Assembly (NCBI GenBank): GCA_016720595.1
Contig: JADKKI010000030.1
Span: forward strand, 1 to 64,000
Origin: Myxococcales bacterium
Lineage (GTDB): Bacteria > Myxococcota_A > Polyangia > Haliangiales > Haliangiaceae
Reading direction: 5' to 3'
Length of the DNA stretch: 64,000 nucleotides
Shown here: positions 9,240 through 19,427 of the stretch, piece by piece
Layout: every line of letters begins with the position of its first letter
Numbering within the stretch: the first letter of the stretch is position 1
Translations under genes and position numbers: made by a program
The notes under the pieces: generated by a model
The model's database searches: none
Seen by the model: only the letters and a program-made list of their open reading frames with translations
Told to the model about the DNA's origin: nothing

Positions 9240-10481
9240 CTACTGCGGCTGGTAGACCGTGAGGCTGCGGCCGCCGCGATCGAAGCCGTTGTTGCGCTCG
9301 AGCAGCCAGAACTTGTCGCCGGTCTTGTCGGAGATCAGGCCGAACCGGTGGCGCACGCCCTTGGCGAGGATGCGGCCCTTGCGCAGCGCCTTGCCATCGG
9401 CGCCGACGCGGAACACGTCGAGGTACTCGGGATCGGCCTTCTTGCGCTCGACCGCGGCGGCGTTGACCGGATCGACCTTGAGGACCAGCCACGCGCCGCC
9501 ATCGGCGGTGACGATCGCCTGCAGCGACTTCGGATCGTAGTTGGTCAGCGGCTCGTCGAACGTGATCGGCTTCGGCTTGCCGGACTTCCAGACCTGGAGG
9601 CCGGAGTTGTCCCAGGCGGTGCGGACGAAGTCGAGCTGGCCGCCAGCGTCGGCGAGCGCCTGGAACCGGCGCCGCTGGTCATAGAGGTCGTCGATCTTCT
9701 TGGCCTCGAGCTTGCCGGAGATCAGGTCGTAGGTCGCCTCGGTATCGGGAGACCGCTGGTCCTCCTTGCGATCCCACGCGCCGGCCTTGATGCCGTACGC
9801 CCGGGTCATGCCGTCGCTCCAGTGGTTCACCGTGAGCTCGAGCTTGGCCTGCTTGCTCGTGGCATCGAGATCGAGAGGGCGGCCCGCCGTGACGCGCTTG
9901 CCGGTCTCGATCGCTAGGAGATCGACCTGGTGGCGCGTGCCGGTGGAGCTCGGGGTGGCCTTGTGGACCGCGATGCGCGGCTTGCCTTCGCGCGTGATCG
10001 CCGTGATGTGGGTGGCTGGGCCGAGCTTGTAGACGATGGTCCCGGGCGGCTTGCCCTTGCCCTTGTCGGTCAGCTCGAGCATCGCGGCGTTCTGGCTGCC
10101 ATCCTCGGTCACACCGATCACCAGCGCGCGGGGGCCCACGAGCTGGAGCGCGATCGGGTGCAGCGTCACGGCGGCGAGGTCGATCACCTGCTCGGCCTTG
10201 AGCGCATAGCTGTAGACGTGGAGCTCGGCCTTGCTGCCGGTCTCCGCCACCACGTACGCGATCCGCTCGGCGTCCGTGGCCACCGGGTCATCGATGAAGC
10301 CCGCGGGCGGGGTCAGCTTGACCAGCTCGGCCGCACCGATGAGCGCCGGCACGCCTGCCTTGGGCGGCGCCGGAGGTGCGGGAGGTGCAGGCTGCGCCAC
10401 CGCGAGACCGGCACTGATCAGGGTCAGGACGACGAAGGACGAGGCACCACGAACCGTCACCATTTGTCGACGGGATGCCAC
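9240..10481 (-). CDS. Secreted hypothetical protein (propeller-like)
   Basis: The 413-residue protein has an N-terminal signal peptide (ASSFVVLTLISAGLAVAQP) followed by a Pro-rich mature start (PAPPAPPAPPKAG). The remainder is built of alternating beta strands with recurring segments such as AERIAYVVAETGSKAELHVY, ALVIGVTEDGSQNAAMLEL and DGGAWLVLKVDPVN, suggesting a TolB- or WD40-like propeller in the periplasm. No catalytic motif is evident. An alternative start six residues inside (MVTVRG) gives a more typical signal peptide. It is convergent with the CopD-like gene and separated from the toxin-antitoxin pair by 44 bases. Confidence 0.7.
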   Translation of the reverse strand: MASRRQMVTVRGASSFVVLTLISAGLAVAQPAPPAPPAPPKAGVPALIGAAELVKLTPPAGFIDDPVATDAERIAYVVAETGSKAELHVYSYALKAEQVIDLAAVTLHPIALQLVGPRALVIGVTEDGSQNAAMLELTDKGKGKPPGTIVYKLGPATHITAITREGKPRIAVHKATPSSTGTRHQVDLLAIETGKRVTAGRPLDLDATSKQAKLELTVNHWSDGMTRAYGIKAGAWDRKEDQRSPDTEATYDLISGKLEAKKIDDLYDQRRRFQALADAGGQLDFVRTAWDNSGLQVWKSGKPKPITFDEPLTNYDPKSLQAIVTADGGAWLVLKVDPVNAAAVERKKADPEYLDVFRVGADGKALRKGRILAKGVRHRFGLISDKTGDKFWLLERNNGFDRGGRSLTVYQPQ

Positions 10482-10525
10482 GGTCTCCCCCCGGGATCAA
10501 GGGGCGGATTTGCCGTGACAGCGGC

Positions 10526-10918
10526 TCAATCCCAGATCGTGGTGACCAGGGCCGAAGCGGTGATCGCTCCGTCGGCAGTGATCAGGGGAAGCTCGGCGGC
10601 GCGGGCGGCAGCGATGATCATGCGGTCGAACGGGTCTGCGACGGTATCTAGCTGTGCGAACTCGAGGGTCTGAGCCAGATCGAGAGGCTGGAGCTCGAAT
10701 GGCCCCGAGGCCAGGAGCGCCTCCACCTGCTGGATCCCGAGGACACCACGGCCGGCCTCTCGCAGGCGCGTCAGCTCGATCAACGCGATCGCCGGGATCA
10801 CGATCTCTGCACGCCCCGCATCGGCCTCTCGCAACCAGCGGATGGCCATGCGCCCGAGCCGCTTCGGGCGGGTGGCGTGCCAGACCAGGGCGTGGGTATC
10901 GATACACGCGCGCTTCAT
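10526..10918 (-). CDS. vapC: PIN-domain toxin, VapC-like
   Basis: This 130-residue PIN-domain ribonuclease starts MKRACIDTHALVWH, where Asp7 is the first metal ligand. Later acidic residues sit at ALIEL (Glu48), ADPFDRMIIAAA (Asp94 and Asp98) and LPLITADG (Asp116), as expected for the four-acid PIN active site. Length and motifs match type II VapC toxins, which cleave RNA until neutralised by the antitoxin. The start codon overlaps the antitoxin stop by four bases (ATGA), so the pair is translationally coupled. The Asp98/Arg99 arrangement and THALVWH are typical of the chromosomal VapC group. Confidence 0.88.
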   Translation of the reverse strand: MKRACIDTHALVWHATRPKRLGRMAIRWLREADAGRAEIVIPAIALIELTRLREAGRGVLGIQQVEALLASGPFELQPLDLAQTLEFAQLDTVADPFDRMIIAAARAAELPLITADGAITASALVTTIWD

Positions 10919-11193
10919 CTGCGTGGCCGCTTTCCCGGGGTCAGCCGAGCCGACAGGGCGCGGCGGGCGTGCTTGAAGTCGTCCAGGTCGAGGTCCTCGA
11001 ACTGACCGGCGAACATGCCCATGGTCCGGCGTCGCGCCGCGACCGGGCGCGGTGGCGCGACTTCGGCACGCAGGAGCTTCACGATCGTCGCGGACACCGT
11101 GGTCCCATCGCGGCGCACCTTGGCCTTGAGTGCGCTGAGGAGCTCCGGATCGAGGCGCACCGTCACGACCGCAGTGGCTGGCATGTATGACAT
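10915..11193 (-). CDS. vapB: Ribbon-helix-helix antitoxin, VapB-like
   Basis: The product has 92 residues if it starts at ATG 11193, or 89 from ATG 11184. The N-terminus AVVTVRLDPELLSALKAKVR followed by DGTTVSATIVKLLRAEV is a ribbon-helix-helix DNA-binding fold. The tail MGMFAGQFEDLDLDDF is acidic and would wrap around the toxin. It precedes vapC with a four-base overlap, the usual antitoxin-first order. A 17-bp inverted repeat covers both candidate starts and probably serves as its own operator. Confidence 0.82.
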   Translation of the reverse strand: MSYMPATAVVTVRLDPELLSALKAKVRRDGTTVSATIVKLLRAEVAPPRPVAARRRTMGMFAGQFEDLDLDDFKHARRALSARLTPGKRPRR

Positions 11194-11201
11194 TGTAATA
11201 C
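11185..11201. promoter_or_regulatory. Inverted repeat, probable vapBC operator
   Basis: GTATGACATTGTAATAC is a 17-bp palindrome with one mismatched pair, in AT-rich sequence that stands out from the GC-rich surroundings. It overlaps the start of the antitoxin gene, where type II antitoxins commonly bind to repress their own operon. Confidence 0.5.
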
Positions 11202-11238
11202 GACGATCTGGCTCCGCCAACCACCGTGATGGCGGCGC

Positions 11239-11589
11239 TCACAGCGTGGGTGGGAACCGCGCGGCATCCCGCACCACCGCGGCGTGCTCGCGCTCCCAGG
11301 CAAGGCGCTGCGAACTCTCGGTGCGAGCGCGGGGATGCGCGGCGGTGTAGTAGCCGCCGCTGGGCCGCTGACCGCCGGCTCGCCACACGATCGCAGGGAG
11401 GGCAGGCAGGTGGTTCCCGCGACACCCCGCGGTCACCTCACCGAGCGCGGCGTGGAAGCTCCGGCTTCGCTGATGCGTGGGGTACTTCTTGCTGACCATG
11501 GCGGCGAGCGCGCCGTACGTGATCGAGGCCTTGCCGGCGCGGAGGTGGCGGAGGAGCTGGCGATAGATCTCGTGGGCGAGCGGGGTCAT
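11239..11589 (-). CDS. Small alkyltransferase-like winged-helix protein (tentative)
   Basis: The 116-residue protein begins MTPLAHEIYRQLLRHLRAGK and continues ITYGALAAMV, FHAALGEVTAGCRG, LPALPAIVWRAG and RPSGGYYTAAHP. The pattern ITYG-LA, followed by an A-LG helix, a PALPAIV strand and SGGYY, recalls the winged-helix half of O6-alkylguanine methyltransferase-like proteins, but the PCHR active-site motif is absent. It could instead be an unnamed small DNA-binding protein. It lies downstream of comM on the same strand, separated by a 13-bp tandem repeat, and could be co-transcribed with it. Confidence 0.45.
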   Translation of the reverse strand: MTPLAHEIYRQLLRHLRAGKASITYGALAAMVSKKYPTHQRSRSFHAALGEVTAGCRGNHLPALPAIVWRAGGQRPSGGYYTAAHPRARTESSQRLAWEREHAAVVRDAARFPPTL

Positions 11590-11600
11590 CTGACGGTCCT

Positions 11601-11661
11601 TCTGGGTGAGGTGTCTGGGTGAGGTGTCTGGGTGAGGTGTCTGGGTGAGGTGTCTGGGTGA
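11601..11661. repeat. 13-bp tandem repeat, about 4.7 copies
   Basis: The unit GTGTCTGGGTGAG occurs three times in full with partial copies at both ends. The array occupies almost all of the space between the comM stop codon and the next minus-strand gene. On the minus strand it reads as an open frame (PRHLTQTPHPDTSPRHLTQ), but I see no reason to call it coding. Confidence 0.85.
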
Positions 11662-11672
11662 AGTGATCAGGC

Positions 11673-13199
11673 TCAGGCCGCCGCGGACAGCACGTCCGCG
11701 GTCGGGTCGATGTTGCGGAACGCGGCCGCCTCGGCGAGGCCGTCGACGGAGATCGCGTCGGTGCCGTCGAGATCGGCGATCGTCCGCGCGCACTTGATCA
11801 GCCGATCGATCGAGCGCGCGGTGTACGTGCCGCGGCGGACCAGCGCGAACAGCTCGTCCTCGGCGCTGGCGTCCAGCCGGCAGGTGGCGCGCAGCACGGC
11901 GCCGTTCATCTCGGCGTTGCAGCGCAGGCCGAACGCGGCGAGCCGCACCTGCTGCCGCTCGCGCGCCGCGATCACCCGGGCGCGCATCTGCGCGGAGCTC
12001 TCGCCCGGGGCCTCCTCGCGGAGCGTGGCGAGCGGCACCGGCTGCACGTGGACCTGCAGATCGATCCGATCGAGCAGCGGCCCCGACATCCGCGTGCGGT
12101 AGCGGTCGAGCGACCCGCTCGAGCACGTGCATTCGCGGACCCGCGAGTGGAGCCAGCCGCACGGACACGGGTTGGCCGCCGCGACCATCAGGAACGAGGC
12201 GGGCAGCCGGAGCGTGCCGTTGACGCGCGAGATCGTGACGGAGCGCTCCTCGAGCGGCTGGCGCAGCGACTCGATCGCATTGCGCGCGAACTCGGGCATC
12301 TCGTCGAGGAACAGCACGCCGTGGTGCGCGAGCGAGATCTCGCCAGGGCGCGGGATCGTGCCGCCGCCCAGCAGCGCCGCCGTGGAGATCGTGTGATGTG
12401 GCGCGCGGAACGGACGCTCGGCGACGAGCCCATCGGCGAGGCCGACCGCCGAGTACACCTTGGTGGTCTCGAGGGCCTCCTCGCGGGTCAGCGGAGGCAG
12501 CACCGTGGGGATCCGCCGCGCGAGCATGGTCTTGCCCGTGCCGGGCGGGCCCGCGAGCATCAGGTTGTGACCGCCGGCGACGGCGATCTCGATCGCGCGC
12601 CGCGCGAAGGCCTGGCCCCGGACCTCGGACATGTCCACGGGGGACGCGGTTCGCGGCGGCGTGCCTCGCGACATTGCGGGCAACAGGGTGCGGTGACCCT
12701 CGAAGGCCGCCGAGATCTGGCGGAGGTGCGAGACGCCATAGACCTCGACGTCCTCGACGACGAGCGCCTCCTCGGTGCAGGCATCGGGGACGATCACACC
12801 GCGGAGCCCGCGCGCCTTGGCGAGCATCGTGGCCGCGAGCACGCCGTGCACCGAGCGCACCGAGCCATCGAGGCCGAGCTCGCCGAGGATGAGCAGATCG
12901 GCGGTCACCTCGGCGCGCGCGCCGTGCGCGAGCATCACCGCGATCGCGATCGGGAGATCGAGCGCGGCGCCCGGCTTGCGCAGATCGGCCGGCGCGAGGT
13001 TCACCGTGACCTTCTTCAGCGGGAGATCGAGCCCGAGCGTCTGGAGCGCGCTGCGGATCCGGGTGGCGCCTTCCTTGACCGACGGGGCCGCGAGGCCGAC
13101 CACGTGATAGCCGGGGAGGCCGGGCGAGATCTCGCACTCGACATCGACGAGCACGGCATCGATGCCGTCCAGGGTGCAGGAGGTGACATGAGCGACCAC
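11673..13199 (-). CDS. comM: ComM/YifB family AAA+ ATPase
   Basis: This 508-residue Mg-chelatase-like ATPase matches ComM/YifB, a hexameric helicase that promotes branch migration when transformed DNA is integrated. The N-terminal Lon-protease-like domain is present (TLDGIDAVLVDVECEISPGLPGYHVVGL and LKKVTVNLAPADLRKPGAALDLPIA). The ATPase core follows with Walker A GPPGTGKTML, Walker B-like GVLFLDEMPEF, and the zinc-like Cys cluster NPCPCGWLHSRVRECTCS. The C-terminal domain ends RNIDPTADVL. Start is GTG 13199, matching the family N-terminus. Length is normal. Confidence 0.95.
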   Translation of the reverse strand: MVAHVTSCTLDGIDAVLVDVECEISPGLPGYHVVGLAAPSVKEGATRIRSALQTLGLDLPLKKVTVNLAPADLRKPGAALDLPIAIAVMLAHGARAEVTADLLILGELGLDGSVRSVHGVLAATMLAKARGLRGVIVPDACTEEALVVEDVEVYGVSHLRQISAAFEGHRTLLPAMSRGTPPRTASPVDMSEVRGQAFARRAIEIAVAGGHNLMLAGPPGTGKTMLARRIPTVLPPLTREEALETTKVYSAVGLADGLVAERPFRAPHHTISTAALLGGGTIPRPGEISLAHHGVLFLDEMPEFARNAIESLRQPLEERSVTISRVNGTLRLPASFLMVAAANPCPCGWLHSRVRECTCSSGSLDRYRTRMSGPLLDRIDLQVHVQPVPLATLREEAPGESSAQMRARVIAARERQQVRLAAFGLRCNAEMNGAVLRATCRLDASAEDELFALVRRGTYTARSIDRLIKCARTIADLDGTDAISVDGLAEAAAFRNIDPTADVLSAAA

Positions 13200-13398
13200 A
13201 GCGACGTGAAGAGCACGCGGCGCGCCAGTCTCGTTCCGAGTGGATGCGCACAGTTACGTCAGCATGGTGGCCGGCTGCCGGCCAGCTGTCCGAGATCCGG
13301 CCGGACAGCCGGACGCGGGCTGCAATGTTTCTTCACGCAGCGCCTGCCGATGGCGAAACACGCGGCGCCCATCCTGGGTCAGTGAAAGGCACCCCACC

Positions 13399-13884
13399 AT
13401 GATCTGTCTCGCAATCGGAATCGGTCTGCTCGGCGTTGCGGCGATGCGCCGCGCTCGTCACTGCCACGGCCACGGCGGCCACCACTATCAGGGCTGGCGC
13501 GGCTGGCATGGCCACCACGGTCACCACGGTCGGCGCAACTGGATGCTGAACGCGGCCCTCGCGCGGATCGACGCCACCCCGGCACAGGAGCGCGTGATCG
13601 TGGGCGAGATCGAGAAGCTCCAGGAGCGCATGTACGGTGCGCGCACCAACCTCAAGGCGGCGCGCGGCGACCTGGCCGCGGCGATTCGCGGCCCGATGCT
13701 CGATGACGCCGCGCTCGGCGCCGTGCTCGGCCAGGTCGATGCGTCCACCGGCGAGGCGCGCAGCGCGATGATCGATGCCCTGCGCAACGTGCACGCCGTG
13801 CTCGACGACCGCCAGCGCGCCACCGTGGGAGACCTGATCGACCGCAATGGCGGTGGGTTCTGGCGCCGTGGGCCCTACCGCTGA
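13399..13884 (+). CDS. His-rich Spy/CpxP-like envelope protein
   Basis: This 161-residue protein has an N-terminal hydrophobic segment (MICLAIGIGLLGVAAM) that would export or anchor it. A strongly His/Gly/Trp-rich stretch follows (GHGGHHYQGWRGWHGHHGHH), a likely metal-binding region. The rest is a helical domain with LNAALARIDATPAQERVI, EIEKLQERMYGARTNLKAAR and VLDDRQRATVGDLIDRNGG, the layout of LTxxQ/Spy-CpxP or heavy-metal-sensor proteins in the periplasm. It lies 12 bases upstream of a response regulator and its kinase, so it probably acts as the accessory sensor or chaperone of that system, like CpxP with CpxAR. Confidence 0.72.
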   Translation: MICLAIGIGLLGVAAMRRARHCHGHGGHHYQGWRGWHGHHGHHGRRNWMLNAALARIDATPAQERVIVGEIEKLQERMYGARTNLKAARGDLAAAIRGPMLDDAALGAVLGQVDASTGEARSAMIDALRNVHAVLDDRQRATVGDLIDRNGGGFWRRGPYR

Positions 13885-13896
13885 GATGATGCACAC

Positions 13897-14580
13897 GTGC
13901 GGGTCCTGCTCATCGACGACGACGCGCGGCTCGCCGAGCTGCTCGCGGACTACCTGACCCCGCAGGGCGTGGCGATGGTCCACGCCGGCGGCGGTCAGGC
14001 GGGCCTCGGAGCGCTCGCGGGTGGTGGCTTCGATGCCGTGGTCCTCGACGTGATGATGCCGGGCATGGATGGCCTCGCGGTGCTCCGCAAGCTCCGCGAC
14101 GCGGGTCACCGGATCCCGGTGCTCATGCTCACCGCGCGCGGCGACGAGGCCGATCGCGTCGTGGGGCTCGAGCTCGGCGCTGATGACTACATCGCGAAGC
14201 CGTTCTCGCCGCGCGAGCTCCTGGCGCGTCTGCGTGCGGTGCTACGGCGTGCGCAGCCGGATACGCTCTCGGAGAAGCTGACGTCGGCGGGCATCACCGT
14301 CGATACCGGGAGCCGCGAGGCCTGGGTCGATGGTGCGCCCGTCGAGCTCACCGGTCTCGAGCTCGATCTCCTGACGGCGCTGCTTCGGCGCGCGGGTCGC
14401 GTGGTCCCACGCAGCGCGCTCCTCGAGCTCGCGGGCCGCGGCGATGTGTCGGTCGGCGAGCGCGCGGTCGACGTCCACATCTCTCGCCTCCGCAAGAAGC
14501 TCGGCGACGATCCCCCGACCCGGATCCGCACCGTGCGTGGCGTCGGCTACGTCCTCTCTCGCGCCACCGAGGAGCCGTGA
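13897..14580 (+). CDS. OmpR-family response regulator
   Basis: This 227-residue protein starts at GTG 13897 (MRVLLIDDDARLAELL). The receiver domain has the acidic pair DDD, the phospho-acceptor Asp in VVLDVMMPGMDG and the conserved Lys in YIAKPFSPRELLARL. The C-terminal winged-helix DNA-binding domain contains ELTGLELDLLTALLRRAGRV, VDVHISRLRKKLGDD and IRTVRGVGYVLS, as in OmpR/CpxR. It is phosphorylated presumably by the kinase that begins in its stop codon (GTGA overlap) and likely regulates the upstream His-rich gene. Confidence 0.95.
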   Translation: MRVLLIDDDARLAELLADYLTPQGVAMVHAGGGQAGLGALAGGGFDAVVLDVMMPGMDGLAVLRKLRDAGHRIPVLMLTARGDEADRVVGLELGADDYIAKPFSPRELLARLRAVLRRAQPDTLSEKLTSAGITVDTGSREAWVDGAPVELTGLELDLLTALLRRAGRVVPRSALLELAGRGDVSVGERAVDVHISRLRKKLGDDPPTRIRTVRGVGYVLSRATEEP

Positions 14581-16034
14581 CCGACGACGCGCTCACCGAG
14601 CTGCGCGTGACGATGGGCTCGATCGAGCGCCGCGGCGCATGGATCGTTCCGGAGCATCTCGACGTGCGCGTGATGTGGGGCTCCTGCGAGCTCGATCTTC
14701 GCGATGCGAAGCTGTCGCCCGGGCTGACGACGATCGATGTCCAGATCACGATGGGAAACGTCGAGATCATCGTCCCGCCCGGGATGACCGTGAACCTCGA
14801 CGTCCGCTCGGTCGCGGGCAACGTCTCCGAGGGCGAGCAGATCACCTCCACCGTGGAGGGCGACGCCCACGGACCGCGGATCCGCGTCACCGGCAAGGTC
14901 AAGCTCGGCAACTGCGAGGTGGTGACGCTGCATCGCGGCGAGACGCGCGGCGATGCCGAGCGCCGGACCCGCCACGAGCGCCACCGCCGGCGCCACGAGC
15001 GTCACCACGAGCGTCACCGGCGGTTCCACGAGCTCCGCGCGGAGCGCGAGATGTGGATGCGATCGCCTTCTCCGCGCCGCGGCTGGACGCTGCCGTGGTG
15101 GCTGATGGCGAGGATGCGCCGGCGGATCGTCGCCTGGTTCGCGCTCTCGTTCGGGGCGGGCATCGCCGCGGGCGTTCACCTGTGGGGGAACGCGCGGTGG
15201 TGGCACGTGGTGATCGGGGTGTTCCTGCTCTCGATGGTGTCGGGATCGATCGCGTGGCGGCTGACCCGACCGCTCCTGATCGCGATCCGCGCCGCGCGGG
15301 ACATCGGCGACGGCAAGCTCGACACGCGGATCGACCCCAGCCGGTTCGGCGGCGAGGTCCGCCTCCTCGCCGAGGCGCTCAACGACATGACCACCAAGAT
15401 CCAGCAACAGCTCGTCGATCAGCGCCAGCTCCTGGCCGCGGTGTCTCACGAGCTCCGGACCCCGCTCGGCCACATGCGCGTGCTGATCGAGACCGCGCGG
15501 GATACGAATGATCCCAAGGCGCTCGCCGAGCTCGAGAAGGAGGTGCTGATCCTCGACGATCTCGTGGGCCGCCTGCTCGCCCAATCCCGGCTCGAGTTCG
15601 GCAACCTCGATCGGCGCGAGCTGGATCTCGGGGAGCTGGTCAGCGACATCGCGACCTCCGCGGGGATCGCGCCCGAGGCGATCGAGGCGATCGGCGATGT
15701 GCGGGCGGCGATCGATCCCACGCTCGTGCGCCGCGCGGTGGCGAACCTGCTCGAGAACGCCCGGCGTCATGGCAATGGCGCGGTGGCGGTGCGGATCGAG
15801 CGTCGAGGTACGCAGGTCGCGATCGAGGTCGACGATGCCGGTCCCGGCGTGCCTGCGGATCGCCGCGCCGACGCGTTCCGCGCGTTCGTGCCGTCGAGCG
15901 GCGGCGGCCTCGGTCTCGGCCTGGCGCTGGTGTCCCGGATCGCCGTCGCCCACGAGGGCGGGGCCTGGATCGCCGATCGCCCGGGCGGTGGCGCCCGGGT
16001 GGGGTTCGGCGTCAGCGTGGTCGCCCGCACGTAG
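14577..16034 (+). CDS. Histidine kinase with N-terminal LiaF-like domain and His/Arg-rich linker
   Basis: The product has 485 residues. Residues 1-118 form beta-strand repeats (LRVTMGSIERRGAWIVPEHL, VMWGSCELDLRDAKL, VQITMGNVEIIVPPGM, GKVKLGNCEVVTL) characteristic of the C-terminal domain of LiaF/YvqF-type cell-wall stress proteins. A His/Arg-rich stretch lies at 130-152. Two membrane helices follow (about 184-203 and 210-229) with almost no loop between them, then HAMP, the phospho-acceptor His291 in AAVSHELRTPLGH and a HATPase domain (NLLENARRHG, DDAGPGVP, GGLGLGLALV). With no periplasmic loop, sensing probably involves the N-terminal domain, the membrane or the His-rich partner. It is coupled to the response regulator by a four-base overlap. 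Confidence 0.9.
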   Translation: MTDDALTELRVTMGSIERRGAWIVPEHLDVRVMWGSCELDLRDAKLSPGLTTIDVQITMGNVEIIVPPGMTVNLDVRSVAGNVSEGEQITSTVEGDAHGPRIRVTGKVKLGNCEVVTLHRGETRGDAERRTRHERHRRRHERHHERHRRFHELRAEREMWMRSPSPRRGWTLPWWLMARMRRRIVAWFALSFGAGIAAGVHLWGNARWWHVVIGVFLLSMVSGSIAWRLTRPLLIAIRAARDIGDGKLDTRIDPSRFGGEVRLLAEALNDMTTKIQQQLVDQRQLLAAVSHELRTPLGHMRVLIETARDTNDPKALAELEKEVLILDDLVGRLLAQSRLEFGNLDRRELDLGELVSDIATSAGIAPEAIEAIGDVRAAIDPTLVRRAVANLLENARRHGNGAVAVRIERRGTQVAIEVDDAGPGVPADRRADAFRAFVPSSGGGLGLGLALVSRIAVAHEGGAWIADRPGGGARVGFGVSVVART

Positions 16035-16072
16035 CCGCGTCACATCCGCCCTCGGGCCTGTACTGCAGGAGC

Positions 16073-16714
16073 GTGCTGGATCCGACGGTGATCACGCCGT
16101 TCACCCGGGGCCTCAAGGGACGGCCCGGGCTCCGCTATACTCGCAAGGTGATCGATCCCGCCGTGGAGGCCGAGATCGCCGCCGGGCGAGCGAGCGACGA
16201 CCTCGCACGGGCGGCCACGGTCGCGGTGCGTGGCTACGGCCCGCAGATCCTCGGCTATCTGCGATCCACCCTGGGCCACGAGCGGGCGGACGAGGCGTTC
16301 TCGATCTTCTGCGAATCGCTGTGGAAGGGGCTCGGCAAGTTCCGTGGCGAATCCTCGTTCCTGACCTGGGCGTACCAGCTCGCCTGGGGCGCCGCGCAAC
16401 GGATCATCACGAACCCGCACCGGCGACGCGCGGTGCGGCTGTCGAGCAACGCGATGGCGTCGCTGGCGCAGGAGATCCGCTCCACGCCGCCGGTCCACCT
16501 GCGCACCGAGGAGTCGCGTCGCCTCGATCGGATCCGTAAGGCCCTCGAGCCCGCGGAGCAGACGCTGCTCGTCCTGCGCGTGGATCGCGACCTGCCGTGG
16601 GACGACATCGCGCAGATCATGGCGAGCGACGCCGCCGCCCTGCGCAAGCGGTTCGAGCGCCTGAAGCTCAAGATCAAGCGGATCGCCGACGACGATCGCC
16701 GCGCCCACTCGTAG
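16073..16714 (+). CDS. ECF-type RNA polymerase sigma factor
   Basis: The open frame encodes 213 residues from GTG 16073, but homology to myxobacterial ECF sigma factors (DPAVEAEIAAG, then AATVAVRGYGPQILGYLRSTLG) makes a start at GTG 16148 (188 residues) equally likely. Region 2 contains DEAFSIFCESLWKGLGKFRG and SSFLTWAYQLAWGAAQR. Region 4 contains AEQTLLVLRVDRDLPWDDIA and DAAALRKRFERLKLKIKR. No anti-sigma gene is adjacent; it sits between a two-component system and a convergent kinase gene. It probably drives a small regulon that cannot be seen here. Confidence 0.82.
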   Translation: MLDPTVITPFTRGLKGRPGLRYTRKVIDPAVEAEIAAGRASDDLARAATVAVRGYGPQILGYLRSTLGHERADEAFSIFCESLWKGLGKFRGESSFLTWAYQLAWGAAQRIITNPHRRRAVRLSSNAMASLAQEIRSTPPVHLRTEESRRLDRIRKALEPAEQTLLVLRVDRDLPWDDIAQIMASDAAALRKRFERLKLKIKRIADDDRRAHS

Positions 16715-16722
16715 CCTCCACG

Positions 16723-19410
<2,688 letters not shown>

Positions 19411-19427
19411 TCCCTATCGTAGCCGGA

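Noticed and set aside
11601..11661. The 13-bp tandem repeat as a CRISPR array
   Set aside because: Units are directly adjacent with no spacers and are too short.
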